A stretch of 15,724 nt of DNA from Neonectria sp. B-13 (GCA_002682825.1 NOKP01000072.1:50762-66485); one strand, 5' to 3'. Shown: positions 1-10,122, counted from the first letter of the stretch. Numbers and translations: made by a program. Notes: generated from the letters alone by a model not told the origin.

Positions 1-21
1 CATTGAGACCAGTCAGCGGAA

Positions 22-224
22 ATAGAGGCCGGAGACCCAAGCAGTCACGATACCGCTGTCAGCAGTGTAATGTAGCTCTATGTAGAGCTGGGAATTGCTG
101 GGACTTCTATCACCATATAAATTAGGTGGGGCTGGAAGTACCTTTGATATGCTTTACTCTGGTTGGCTGGACCCCGCTGCTCGTGACCCAAGTGTAGTCA
201 GTCTTACGACACTCAAAGGGATAG
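22..224. repeat. Direct repeat, copy 1 (about 200 bp)
   Basis: This segment recurs at 421-619 in the same orientation. Read by eye the two copies are almost identical. The clear difference is a four-base AGTC present once more here (near 197-204) and absent from copy 2, a typical slippage difference. The copy contains a 6-bp inverted repeat with a 4-nt loop (AGCTCT at 74-79, AGAGCT at 84-89) and a TATAAA at 116-121, so an LTR or promoter-like origin is possible. I do not see convincing LTR ends or a target-site duplication. The sequence after each copy differs. Confidence 0.85.
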
Positions 225-419
225 TCCAGAGTCACATTGCCTGTAAGCGAGCACATATTGCCAAATTGAGCAAGTTCCGGCGAAGTACCTAACCTAGACA
301 TCGGTCGTTACCATTGAATCAACAAAGGCTCTACTGTGTAAACTGTTAAAGCCCTGAACGATGATCGTCTCTCCACGGATTAAGGTCCTGCCGGATACTG
401 TCGACAATACAGTTGGGGA

Positions 420-420
420 N
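420..420. other. Ambiguous base (N) at the repeat junction
   Basis: The only N in the window lies immediately before the second copy of the 200-bp repeat. It may be one uncalled base or a collapsed assembly join. This weakens confidence that the two copies are really about 0.4 kb apart in the genome. Confidence 0.9.
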
Positions 421-619
421 ATAGAGGCCGGAGACCCAAGCAGTCACGATACCGCTGTCAGCAGTGTAATGTAGCTCTATGTAGAGCTGGGAATTGCTGG
501 GACTTCTATCACCATATAAATTAGGTGGGGCTGGAAGTACCTTTGATATGCTTTACTCTGGTTGGCTGGACCCCGCTGCTCGTGACCCAAGTGTAGTCTT
601 ACGACACTCAAAGGGATAG
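421..619. repeat. Direct repeat, copy 2 (about 200 bp)
   Basis: Second copy of the segment at 22-224, offset by 399 bases. It keeps the AGCTCT/AGAGCT inverted repeat (473-478 and 483-488) and the TATAAA, but lacks one AGTC tetranucleotide. Homology stops at GGGATAG; the following sequence is unrelated to what follows copy 1. The part between the copies (225-419) and the stretch 620-931 hold no gene that I can support. Confidence 0.85.
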
Positions 620-931
620 GCAGGGGCTTAAATTCAGTCTCGGGATTAGTCTTGCGGGTTGATTTTAGAGACGAATTGACGAAGACATAACTAAACTTAT
701 TATACCCCTTTTCGCTCGACTTTGAGCACTGAAGGCCATTGGATGGAACATAGAAATATAAACAAGCCCTTATCCCAGGAACTAGCAAGACGGCAAGACA
801 TAAGCAAGATATAACAAAGCACCACGATTTGACGTAAGGCTTCAGGAAATCGGCAAGTGAGCGCCAAGCTCACTGCATATCGAATTAGCAAGAGCCTGGA
901 GCCAGCCCAAAGAGACTCTGGATTGTCCTTC

Positions 932-1326
932 GACTAGTCTTACTCCGACCAGTCATACACCTGACGGTAGGCAATTCTAGTTTGACCAGTCTTATTCCAA
1001 CCAGTCATACACCCTACCGGTAGGCCGTTCCACCCCGACCAGCCCAGCCTGACCAGTCCCACTCCGACTGGTCCTGCACTGACTAGTCATATACCCCGAC
1101 CGGTAGGTTACTTCTCCTTTGACTGGTCGCACACTGCTGACTGGTAGGCTATTCCACCCCGACCAGTCCATCCCGACTAGTCATATGCCTGACCAGTAGG
1201 AAAATTTCCCCTGACTAGTCCCACTCTGACTAGTCATGCACTCGACTAGGAGCCCATCCCACCCCGACCAGTCCCATCCCGACTAGTCATATGCCTGATT
1301 AGTGGGGAGTTTTGCCCTGACTAGTC
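932..1326. repeat. 52-bp minisatellite of GACYRGTC octamers
   Basis: About seven to eight degenerate units. Each well-preserved unit has three octamers close to the palindrome GAC(C/T)(A/G)GTC. The first and second are 14-15 bp apart, the second and third 16 bp, and the next unit starts 21-22 bp later. Octamer starts in the clearest units are 932/947/963, 984/999/1015, 1161/1175/1191, 1213/1228/1244 and 1266/1281/1297, with a last first-position site at 1319. The unit length is therefore 52-53 bp. The middle of the array (1037-1146) is rearranged: spacing is irregular and sites are lost or gained. The third octamer usually ends in GGTAGG or AGTAGG rather than GTC. No open frame runs through it. 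Function unknown. Confidence 0.85.
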
Positions 1327-2046
1327 TTACTCGGATCGGATTGGTCTGTGTCATTAACTTGTCAAGCCTTTCCTAGTCCTCCTTTAAGAGGAACGGTGCC
1401 AGAGTCCGAGTGGCTCATCAGTTTCCACAGCTCAATTCAGCGTTAGAAAAGATTCAGGCTGTGGCTCCCCAGCAGCAGATTCGCCTAGACGAGACATACG
1501 GCTGCCAAATGAACAGCATCCCTCCCGACGCTAACGCTGACTTGTATCTCACGTCTGAAGAATGCATCACCTCAAATATTACGACCTCAAGCGTATTGTA
1601 GCGCTTGCCTGGGATTTGGAAAAGCGTCTTCTCATAGTTTCATGCTCCCACAGAGAGCTAGATTGCGGCGTCGGCCGCACCACCAGACCTACGCTATCGC
1701 AGCTCAATAGGACACCAGCCGGCTTTCGCCTATGTCTTGAGTATTGGTGCCCCTCCTGGTCAGGATGTATCCATGTGCGTCCAGTCGAGCAAGATCAGTC
1801 GTTGCCGATCATGGCACGTCACTGTGGAACTACACTTCAACCCGCGCTAAAGACAACTGGCGGTGACTAATGGGACTTCAGTCTGCATGAACCCTTGGAT
1901 GGAGGAGGAGGCAGAGGAAAAGGAGGTAATGAAGAAGCGTCAAAGGAGGCATGGGGTCTCGGTATAGGTCGAGTATATGGATGATGGATTGAGTTGAGGT
2001 AAAGAGATTCAAAGGCATCACTAGAATTTAGTTGAATTAAACTTTA
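1327..2046. other. Intergenic stretch, no supported gene
   Basis: It contains short open frames on the plus strand (a GTG-started frame at 1410-1601 and an overlapping ATG frame at 1562-1870 in a different phase). Neither shows a motif, signal peptide or recognisable family. A purine-rich GGAGGAGG-type tract lies near 1900-1950. If a gene was here, it has eroded beyond recognition by eye. Confidence 0.5.
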
Positions 2047-2628
2047 TTAATCGTGCTTCCGATTCAGTTTTGATCCATTAGAGAAGGAAGTAATGAATGG
2101 GAGCTGTCTTGGAAAATGGCCAAGCACGGCAGAGACCTCTTCAAACTTGGGGTGAAAGTGGGCAAAGGAATACTCGACACCCATATGGGGACACGCCAAG
2201 CAGTCAGCTCCGTGATCACACAGATGCTTACGGTCAAGATCAGCCTTCGCGTCTGCCTCCACGCTATCAACATGCGGCCGCGGACATATCCTGCTCGAGT
2301 GCAGGAACTGGATAGAAGAACGGCAAGAGATGTGGGCAGGCAAGCAACCATGCGTGAACATCAAGAGCATTCTGTGCAAATCGTTAATGGTAGTACAAGC
2401 AGCAAAGATGCTACTCAGTACGGGACTACTCGGGCAGAGCAGTCCCGACCACAATCTCCAGCACATAAAGTCGACCAGCGAATTTGGTAAACTGTGGTCG
2501 CAACCCCTTAGTGACTCGTAGTGATTGCTTGCTATCTGGCCTAAAGTGGTGGCTCGGAGACTCATTAAGAGGCTCGAAGTAACTACCACCATCCTCGGTC
2601 TCAGCCCGCGGAATGGGATCAAGAACAT
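2047..2628 (-). other. Open frame of 193 codons, coding status doubtful
   Basis: The minus strand is open for 193 codons from an ATG at 2628. The plus strand of the same stretch has three overlapping open frames of 63-124 codons (2097-2521). The minus-strand product is cysteine- and histidine-rich and low in obvious structure. I recognise no domain, signal peptide or membrane segment. Open frames on both strands point to chance openness in GC-balanced DNA. A 7-bp inverted repeat with a 13-nt loop (CGGGACT at 2421-2427, AGTCCCG at 2441-2447) lies inside. Confidence 0.12.
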
Positions 2629-5210
2629 ACCGAAAAGCGCCTCTTAACAAGGTCAATACAATCTCGTAAGCATCTACGCGGCCCGCATCTGAGGGTGAGT
2701 GGGGCCGGGAAGTCAGGGGCGGACTCGGAGTTGATCGGCGTGGGTCTTGGGACCGTCTGCGGAGACTCGCGGATCCATGCCCATGCCCGTGCGTGATCGA
2801 GGCAGGTATACTGCTGACGTAATGTCCGTACCGATAGCGGCCTCTAGCTTAGTTGGAGTGTGTTTAGTGCCCGTGCTATCTATCTATATACAGGCTATCA
2901 GGACCTGCACCGGAAAGAACGAATGAAAGAACTTACCCAAATAGTCTGTGACGTTAGGCGTAGGTGTATGTGATTGCAAGTGTCGAAATCTTCACCCTTA
3001 TCGTCGTTCTTTTCTCCAATATCAGTCTCGTTGTCAGAAATACAAATAGCGGCATGTCTGGATTCTCTGGAAGCCGAGAGTACCTCTGCGTTAGACGGCG
3101 ATATGTCAACTTCTTGAGAAGTAGGGAAGTTAGAGCCTTACCGTAACTTCTGCCGCCTAATATTAGAGGTTTTTGATGTCATGTTGGCGTTGTCGAGTAT
3201 TTGGAAATCAAGGGGTAAATGGTTGTTCCAGCAGTACGATAAAGCGGAAGATGAGCGGTCATTATTCAGCTTATATTCTCGTAGCTGAATCACACAAGTC
3301 CCATGGCCTGTAGGAACCCAACCTAGGGTCTTCCTGCTGTCTACCTTCATTCTCCAAGATCAAGGCTGGTCAGATGGTGGAGGCAGACACGTAACCACTT
3401 CTCCTTTGCGCCAATCACTCTACTGCCGGGCCACACCGATGCCGCTTTGCTGGATAGATGATTCCCACCTCGTTTCACCTTCTCGTACATCAACATATAT
3501 CCACGCCACTCGCTGGTACGGCAGAGTCCTCGGAGGTTCCAGATGAGGCAGGTCTTGATGGATGTTGGGCTGTTCGCGTACGACACGTCATCTCCAGTTG
3601 GCCAGACAGCATCGGGATGAAAGTTTCCGGCAGCAGTAGCTCTTCCGTCTGACCTTTATGGAGCTCGCTACGCCCGCATATGCTGATCGTCCACAGCCAC
3701 GAACTTCCTGAACCATTCAAAGGACTCAAGAAGTCTAGATGCCGTCATAAACGCCTCATGATCCCGCAGCCGTGGAACAACCGAGGTTGGAATTTGGCAG
3801 TAGTCTTAACTCAATACAAATCGTATGACGTGTCTTATGGATCAGCAGAGTTAGGGAAATGATGATCATGTGCTGGCCTTGTCTTGAAGCAGGGGAGGAA
3901 GCAGGGTTCTTCCGCTTAGTGAGTCTTGAATCACGTCCAGCCAGGGCAGACTGGAAGGAACAACCCTTTAATGAGACACATAGCAATGGGACCAAGAGTA
4001 GCGATGCTAAGAACTTGGGTAATCTTAGTAGTTCAGCTGGGCAGGGGATAGCACTTACACCAATTAGCAACAAGCTACAAATCGGAATGTCTCCGCCTGG
4101 CAAGCCCTGGATGGACGCATGACGAACGTTCCTGACGTTCAATACGAGATAAAAGCAAGGCAGACTTCAGATGGGCCGGTGAGAGCGCGCGGAAATGGAA
4201 GCGAGGCAGAGTCAGGAGCGTTGTCGCACACCCTCAGAGAGCAACAGGAGTGTTGATGACACGAGAACAGCAGCCAACGGAAAAGCCCGAGGCGCCACCA
4301 TCGGAAGCGCCTGACCACTCCGCGCATCTTTCTCGGCCAACCCGAGGATAAAATTAGACGTTGTTTATCATGCGTTGTCTTACATCTAAGTGTACGCCAA
4401 GACATTCATGCACGGCCTGAGGCGTAAGTATACGGCAAGAAGGAAATTAACCTCGGCGACTCCAGAGACATCACGAGCTCAGGTGTTTACTATACTATTC
4501 TTATCTGTCAAGGTCGTATTCAAGTGTCATATGCCCATCCTTCGTCTGAAACGCTCTCGCCGTTCTCCCAAGGTGCAAGCATACGCCTGCAACTTCACGG
4601 TCAGAGACGTAAACTCCACTATCTTTATTAGCCACTGAGACTTCCATCCAATGCCTTCTCGCCACGATCATCTTGGACCCCAGCCATTATATCCCACCTT
4701 CCATCTCAAGTAATGACCGAGCCGGTATCCTTCCTTCCGGTTGATCTTGGCTGTGTAAGGGCGCCTAGATGTGGGTATGTGTGACTCCGTGCTACGGTCA
4801 TCAGGTCGATCCTGCGATATGTAATTACCGACGAGGCAGATTGAGGTAGCCCACCGATAGTGTTTGCTTCTCCTGTGCTTTCCGGTAGTGATGGAGAAGC
4901 TGAAATATGTTACGTTGGAGCTTTTGCGCTTCAATACCGTAGATAAGTAACGGAGCAGTTAATACCATAAGGTCACCAATTAGTCCACAGAGTAGAATTA
5001 TTTATCCAGAATGAAACAGAAGCTCTAGAGAATGTCAATAGGGGCTTAATAACTTAAGATTATGTGTTTTTTGCTAATTTGATCAGAGTAACTGTTGAAC
5101 GAGCCGTTGTACATGAGGTAGTGGGAGGTTACTTGGGGCAGTTCTATTTTTGTTAAGTATCGGTGGTCGAAACGAGAAACCACAGACCCACATTTCTTGT
5201 TGGCTCACAC
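2629..5210. other. Gene-poor region with only short unassignable frames
   Basis: No open frame exceeds about 130 codons. The longest (minus strand, 3756-4142, 128 codons) overlaps a plus-strand frame of 87 codons (3859-4122). Neither has a recognisable domain. Two minus-strand frames in different phases (3490-3729 and 3347-3586) look more protein-like in composition and could be the remains of one decayed or spliced gene, but I cannot name it. A small inverted repeat, GAACGT and ACGTTC with a 5-nt loop, sits at 4125-4140. I see no RNA gene or element end. Confidence 0.5.
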
Positions 5211-5254
5211 CGAGCTCAGGGTGAGCTCAGGGTGCGCTCAGGTTGAGCTCAGGT
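5211..5254. repeat. Four tandem copies of an 11-bp GAGCTCAGG unit
   Basis: Units start at 5211, 5222, 5233 and 5244 and read CGAGCTCAGGG, TGAGCTCAGGG, TGCGCTCAGGT and TGAGCTCAGGT. A fifth, detached half unit (TAGCTCAGG) follows at 5266-5274. The core GAGCTC is itself palindromic. The array lies about 170 bp beyond the 3' end of the minus-strand zinc-finger gene. The remainder up to 5425 contains nothing else that I can identify. Confidence 0.85.
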
Positions 5255-5425
5255 TAAAGCGGCATTAGCTCAGGATCATGGGCGAGAGGGAAATCATGGG
5301 CATCTAGATTCGTGGCATAATGGTACTGTGATCGTTGTCGGGCTTCTGCTAGGCGGAGGAGACATCAAAGCTGCCTGACTGGTCGAAGAAGAGTACAGAT
5401 TGGAGCAGCCCAATAAGCCCACATC

Positions 5426-6208
5426 CTAGTCTTCATTAAGAGAGGACACTATGGTCGGTGGGCTTCCAGCAAGCATGCCCGACAATAAGGTGTCTGAAGG
5501 GCAAGATTCCAGTAATGACAGCGATGACCTGGCAGTGAACGCTAGATCAAGATCTTTCGCTGGAGCCATGGCGGAGTTGCCGAACGGATCTAATGAGGCA
5601 TCGAGGGGATGGTGATTCTGCTGCGTCTCTGGCAATCTCTCGGCGTCGCAAGTTATGTTGATATACTTGCCTTCGTCCTTAGCACCTTCCTTCTGGGAGA
5701 TCCCGACCTGAACAAGTTCGTCATCAGGCTTCCAGCTGATCCGGGGTTCACGACGCTTGGCCTTTTTTTCCGGCACCGAGAGCTCCGCCGTTGACTGAGG
5801 CGCCGATCTCGTCTCGCCAGCGTCGCACCTCTCGCCGGAATGGTTGCACGATGGCGAATGTAGTACAGCAGGTGAGATGCAAAGGCTCGGCGACGAGTAT
5901 CTCTGCATGACACTCGAAGGTGAGCCAGTATCTGGCGGAGAAGGTGGAAAATTGATGTATTTCGACATCAAGTCGTCCAGGTCGTCTTGAGCTTCAGGCA
6001 GTGCATCCATACCATAGGAGGAAGCAATTCCCGGGGCATCAACCACTGGCGTGGTAGCGTGGCTTGACTTAGTAGTCGTTCCATACTTCCGCTTTCTTTG
6101 AAGTTGACAACCGTGGACATCGTAGAGATGGTAGTAGCCTACCTCTTCGTCCTCGCAAGAGTAGTTGCATTGGCGACAGGACCAAGGCCAAGAGTGGCTC
6201 CCCTCCAT
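5426..6208 (-). CDS. C2H2 zinc-finger protein, 260 aa
   Basis: Uninterrupted frame from an ATG at 6208 to a TAG at 5426-5428. Residues Cys11, Cys14, His27 and His32 form one clean C-X2-C-X12-H-X4-H zinc finger at the N-terminus, followed by a basic run (RKRK, 38-41). The rest is low-complexity and rich in Ser and Pro (for example 88-125), with an acidic patch (DDLDDL, 75-80) and a second basic cluster (KKAKRR, 148-153) that could be a nuclear localisation signal. The short motif KYIN occurs twice (83-86 and 181-184). One finger near a Ser/Pro-rich tail is common in fungal nuclear proteins, so a DNA- or RNA-binding regulator is a reasonable inference. One finger is weak evidence for sequence-specific DNA binding. 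An upstream exon cannot be excluded, because a minus-strand frame in another phase is open across 6069-6371. No target or pathway can be read from the sequence. Confidence 0.65.
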   Translation of the reverse strand: MEGSHSWPWSCRQCNYSCEDEEVGYYHLYDVHGCQLQRKRKYGTTTKSSHATTPVVDAPGIASSYGMDALPEAQDDLDDLMSKYINFPPSPPDTGSPSSVMQRYSSPSLCISPAVLHSPSCNHSGERCDAGETRSAPQSTAELSVPEKKAKRREPRISWKPDDELVQVGISQKEGAKDEGKYINITCDAERLPETQQNHHPLDASLDPFGNSAMAPAKDLDLAFTARSSLSLLESCPSDTLLSGMLAGSPPTIVSSLNED

Positions 6209-7059
6209 ATGGCGTATCGCGTCGGCGTCGCGTTTCTAGGACTGCATCCTCTCGCCTGGTGAGAGGTGTTGTAGCTGGATGCATAGTAAGCAAAAGGCAG
6301 GGCGGATCAGAGTGTTGCGGTAGGTGATTGAGCCGCACTGCTTCGGCAGTGCTGATAGATGATTCTGACAATCCTCATCCCATTCATCACTCTCCAAGAA
6401 GTCCATGCAAAAAAAGCAGAACTTCAGCTTGGATGGAAGAACGCCGAGTTCCTCAGCTACTGCTCTTCTTCGACAGCGATGAACATGATTGCAACGTTTG
6501 CGCCTCTCGATGCTAGATACGTATTAATTTTGAATCCGGCTCGACAAGATTATCCTCACCTTACTTAAGTGCCATGCTGCCGACGACGGAGCCTTCACTC
6601 ATCGATATTATAGATATCGGCAGCGCGTCGGACATTTAGTTTTGGGTTATTTTGAATGGCCTGAAGGGCAAGAAGGGTATTAGCCTCAGTATTTAGTTGT
6701 GACATGCTTGATGGTGAAGATTTGATTGATATAGTGGAAAGTTAGGTGTAAGAGGGAAAGTGCGGCGCTCGCTTATCATATACGTTAATTGAAAGGTAGA
6801 TCTAAAAGTTCCCTTGAACACTAATACACTCTGGATGAAACTATCCTCAGATTGAAACTCATTTCTGTTTCTAGAACTGAGTCCCTACTGCTCTAAGCTA
6901 AATACGTTAAGCTTGTGTTCAGCTTCCCAAAGGGTCCTAGATTTGGGGCCTTATGTTCAATTCCTGTGATTGTAAAGCGAGCAGCATCCGGCCATCGTCC
7001 TCTTAAGCATCAATATCAACCGAAGCATAAAGAAAGAAAGAGCGCGGAGGGATGCAGGT
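6209..7059. other. Intergenic region between two minus-strand genes
   Basis: This is the upstream region of the zinc-finger gene and the downstream region of the GH62 gene. It becomes AT-rich from about 6590. A short palindromic stretch, CGATAT and ATATCG with a 5-nt centre, lies at 6603-6619. Overlapping short frames at 6328-6568 have no recognisable features. I see no RNA gene. Confidence 0.45.
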
Positions 7060-8040
7060 TTAGCTCTTCAATGTCAGCACAGCAGGCCGATAAGGCAGGA
7101 GGCCGTAGTCGCCGCTGGAGCTGGTGGCTCGTCCCTGGTAGAGCAACTGTAGGTTGCACGGATCAATCGTCATTGACTGGTCGGGGTCGCTCCGAATCAA
7201 GTCGCCATGGCTGATGTCGTTGGTCCAGCTGGCGCCGCTGTTGGCCTTGCCTGCGAAGGGGTTGCTCTCGGTTGCGGCCTGCGCTGTCCACGAACCGCTC
7301 AGACTGGTGGCTGTGAAGGAGCGGAAGTACCGCCCGTTTGCTCCAATTGCCTCGACAATCATGAGGTACTTGGTTTGACCCTTGACGGTGTAGACTTGAA
7401 CTGCCTCGAACAGGTTGTTGGTCGAGTCGCTCAGGACCACCTGCGAGGACGAGCCGAAATTTCCCGGGAAGTTTCCGATGGCCATGCTAGCCCGATAGAT
7501 CTTTCCATTGTCTCCTGCAAAGAACAGGTACATATTGGTACTGTCCCCGATGAGTGCCTGGTCGATGGGGCCGGTGCCAGAGCCAGAGATGGTCCCGGAG
7601 AAGAGCGGCTGCGCTGACGACCAACCATTCGCATTGGTGGGATCGCTCGATGTGCGATAGGAGAATGTAGTCGGGCCCCATTGATAGGCGAGCACCCAAG
7701 TGTTCTTGGGTCTGAAGTAGAAGATCGTGGGCGCAACGGCAGACGAGGTCATGGCGGTCTGGGTCGCTGAGCCCATCTGAGACCAGTCCGAGAAGGGGGC
7801 GAAGCTCATCGAGCCCCAGCTCGATCCTGTGTCGTGGGTCGTCGCATACACAACATGTTTGCCATTGTACACAACACTAGTAAAGTCCTTGAGCGAGGCC
7901 CATCCCGACTTCGGGCTCGCCAACGCGCCAGTCGATGTCCAGCTGTACGTCGATGGAAGACTGCAGGACTGCGCGATGACACCTGCCGCCGACGCGAGCA
8001 ACAAGATGCCGGTCGAAAGATTGATTTTGATGAGTCTCAT
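7060..8040 (-). CDS. Secreted GH62 alpha-L-arabinofuranosidase, 326 aa
   Basis: Intronless frame from an ATG at 8040 to a TAA at 7060-7062. Residues 1-23 form a typical secretion signal (hydrophobic [10 protein letters not shown] at 11-20, small residues before Gln24), so the mature enzyme starts around Gln24. The rest matches a stand-alone glycoside hydrolase family 62 catalytic domain (five-bladed beta-propeller) of ordinary length, with no carbohydrate-binding module or linker. Candidate catalytic residues by motif are Asp52 (LKDFTSVV, general base), Asp160 (GPIDQALIG, pKa modulator) and Glu212 (LFEAVQVY, general acid). Other family hallmarks are the [10 protein letters not shown] segment (271-280) and the C-terminal [13 protein letters not shown] run. 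GH62 enzymes act outside the cell and remove L-arabinofuranosyl side groups from arabinoxylan or arabinan. The gene is divergent from the sugar transporter at 10310, which suggests a role in plant cell-wall sugar use. It appears intact and functional. Confidence 0.96.
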   Translation of the reverse strand: MRLIKINLSTGILLLASAAGVIAQSCSLPSTYSWTSTGALASPKSGWASLKDFTSVVYNGKHVVYATTHDTGSSWGSMSFAPFSDWSQMGSATQTAMTSSAVAPTIFYFRPKNTWVLAYQWGPTTFSYRTSSDPTNANGWSSAQPLFSGTISGSGTGPIDQALIGDSTNMYLFFAGDNGKIYRASMAIGNFPGNFGSSSQVVLSDSTNNLFEAVQVYTVKGQTKYLMIVEAIGANGRYFRSFTATSLSGSWTAQAATESNPFAGKANSGASWTNDISHGDLIRSDPDQSMTIDPCNLQLLYQGRATSSSGDYGLLPYRPAVLTLKS

Positions 8041-8133
8041 AGTGGTGGTCTTCCTTTACAAAGATAGACAAATAGAAGAAGGTCGAGTATCTGTAGAAGT
8101 GAAGCAAGAAGTGAAACCTGAGAGCCGCCTGGA

Positions 8134-8141
8134 TTTATATA
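8134..8141 (-). promoter_or_regulatory. TATA box of the GH62 gene
   Basis: On the minus strand this reads TATATAAA, about 95 bases upstream of the GH62 start codon. That spacing leaves room for a 5' leader of roughly 60 bases. It is the only strong TATA-like motif close to this start. Confidence 0.6.
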
Positions 8142-8372
8142 CCACAGGGCTTGGTTATTTCAGTGGTCTTCCAAGTTTAGCATTTTCTCTCATTGATGGA
8201 ATATCACAAGATGAATCAATCTCCGATTTGTGGGTTAATCCCAAATCAAACAAGGTAACAATGAGACGTTTTGCCGGCTTGCTGATTTCATGTTGCAGGG
8301 GCCAATTCTACCGGTTCTCCTCGCACTATACCCTTAACAGGCAAGGCACAGTGGCTCACAAGGCTCCGACAC

Positions 8373-8615
8373 CTATTTGGAGTCGTCATAAAGCAGTACA
8401 GCAGGAATTGCGCTCTTGAAACTATCCTTGTAAATGTTCCTCCCTTTTAAACGGTCCCGCTTGTATGGGGTGCCATCGGGAGTGACAAGGTCACGAAACC
8501 TGTAAACACGGTATGATTTCCTGCCTATCGGCACCCCTTTCAGCGTTGACGGGTCATCTCCATTGTTTTGCCATTTGTGGAGGTTCCTCCGTCTGTATGG
8601 TTTACCGTGGGCCAT
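8373..8615 (-). CDS. Small basic protein with threefold internal repeat, 80 aa (hypothetical)
   Basis: Frame from an ATG at 8615 to a stop at 8373-8375. The product is strongly basic. It contains three diverged copies of a motif around Gly-x-Pro-(Tyr/Ile)-x-Arg, at residues 4-9 (GKPYRR), 27-32 (GVPIGR) and 48-53 (GTPYKR), so the period is 21-23 residues. Copies two and three are preceded by similar Asp/Pro/Thr residues (DDPSTLK and LVTPD), and copies one and three are followed by arginine and then RNL or RNI. Matching residues use different synonymous codons, which supports selection on protein. There is no signal peptide or membrane segment, and I recognise no family. It lies about 330 bp upstream of the GH62 start, on the same strand, so it could be an independent small gene, an upstream exon or the remnant of a longer repeat protein. 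Confidence 0.35.
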   Translation of the reverse strand: MAHGKPYRRRNLHKWQNNGDDPSTLKGVPIGRKSYRVYRFRDLVTPDGTPYKRDRLKGRNIYKDSFKSAIPAVLLYDDSK

Positions 8616-8687
8616 CCGCTGTCATATAGACCAAGTCAATCAATCATAACTTAACAGAGTTTGCTTTCCAGCATTCCGGAACTGTTA

Positions 8688-8694
8688 GGCTAAA
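8688..8694 (+). promoter_or_regulatory. Possible XlnR-type site (GGCTAAA)
   Basis: GGCTAAA matches the core bound by the xylanase regulator XlnR/Xyr1 of filamentous ascomycetes, which controls many hemicellulase genes. It is about 650 bp upstream of the GH62 start and about 1.6 kb upstream of the transporter. It is a single seven-base match, so chance is a real alternative. Confidence 0.2.
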
Positions 8695-10116
8695 TACATA
8701 CATGCCCATCCACTTGGACATATAACTCTTAGCAGCAGCTGTGAATTTCCCTCCAATCCTTTTGAGAAATTGAGAGTCGTGTAATCCGTACAAACAGCCG
8801 AGACATCATGGTCGAAAGTGGGCCTATGCTCGGCAGAAATCAAGACCCTTTCAGAAAGGCACATGATTGGTCTACAACAAAAGTACAGAGGCCCCACATG
8901 GCTTAATAGCCCTGGTCCAAATCGATATTGAAACAAACCAGAGTAGCCCGCACACCCTGATTCATTGGACATTTCCACCTCCGCCTCCACCTCCGCAACA
9001 ACCCTTTCTTTCTAGACCAGGTCCTCCACGTTTTAGAGCCTGTCCAGCAGATCAACTGGTTGCTCCTTTCGGAGTCTAGGGAGGGGAAGCCGTCGACATA
9101 TTGAATGGATGAATTGACGGCCCTATTTTGCCGATTCTGCCCACACCCGCTGCCAGGATGCCCCGTCAAGCTGGTCACCCTGCCAAACTTGATTTGGAAT
9201 AGCACAGACATCTCACACCATCCACCCCAGGCCACGAACCAGCAACGTTAATTCTCGAACCTAAGTCGTGAGTCGACTGTGGGGACTTTTGTCACGGGTT
9301 GGCTTTGAGGTTTGGAGAATGGTTCTCTTTTGAGAGTCACAGAATAATCAACGTGTGAGTGAGAGTCGACATTGGACCGGCAATGAAATGCATGTCAGGG
9401 AACTGCTAACCTGACATTAGAAGTTGGCCCTCATACCACCTGATACAGTACAACGCTCGTACTACCGGACCAACACTCGACATGCTGGATCCTAATACCG
9501 GCAAAGGCCCATCATTAATGCATACCGGAGTACCGGTGTGGGACATAACAAACATGTGGTATGAATACCGCTTAGTTCCAGGCGGTCCCAAGCTTACGGG
9601 TCGAGGAGCCACGGGCCAATAGTCTTGGAAACTTGCCAGACTGCCTTTCACTGCCTGTAACCCTGGGTTTTCGCGATGTTCCATAGTGCGGGACTTCTCA
9701 CGATCCTAGCCGTCGGAGTCGCCATGATGCCCTCCGTCGGGGTGCATCTCACTTCTCGCGGTAGCTACTTCGTACATCTTCGAGGAGCTCCCAAGTCCTG
9801 TGCGGCGTCCACGAGACAGTAGGCTACCCCAGTCCCAGAAAGTGCATAACCCGGCCAAGACCTGCCACTCTCACGGCCCCTGACCCCGGACGTCTGAGAG
9901 ACGAACCAGACAACACGAGACCCTGCTGCAGTCATCGCAAGGGACTTGTAGCCTGTAGGGGAGAAAGTGGCCGCCGTCTACCCTACCCGCCTTTCCGCCC
10001 CAGCTGATGCTACGCCTGCCACCGCGGTTCGGGACTCTCCCCGCCATGTCCGATGCATCCTCCACACCCTTTCGCCGCTTGTCTGGAGCTCTCTGTTACT
10101 CCGTTGCCCTGTAGCT

Positions 10117-10122
10117 CCGGGG
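10117..10122 (+). promoter_or_regulatory. Possible CreA site (CCGGGG)
   Basis: CCGGGG fits the SYGGRG consensus of the carbon-catabolite repressor CreA/Cre1, about 190 bp upstream of the transporter start codon and about 50 bp before its TATA element. The position is reasonable for glucose repression of a sugar transporter, but a six-base match is weak evidence. Confidence 0.2.

Noticed and set aside
932..1326. CRISPR-like array
   Set aside because: The repeats are degenerate, there are no constant repeats with unique spacers, no cas genes occur, and the genome is a fungal nuclear one.
7829..8419. Open frame of 196 codons on the plus strand, antisense to the GH62 start
   Set aside because: It overlaps the confidently identified GH62 gene on the opposite strand, starts inside it, and has no recognisable motif. 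It is a shadow frame.
9406..9684. Minus-strand frame of 92 codons in the GH62-transporter intergenic region
   Set aside because: It has no motif, signal peptide or codon pattern, and repeated TACCGG words account for part of its sequence. It is most likely chance.
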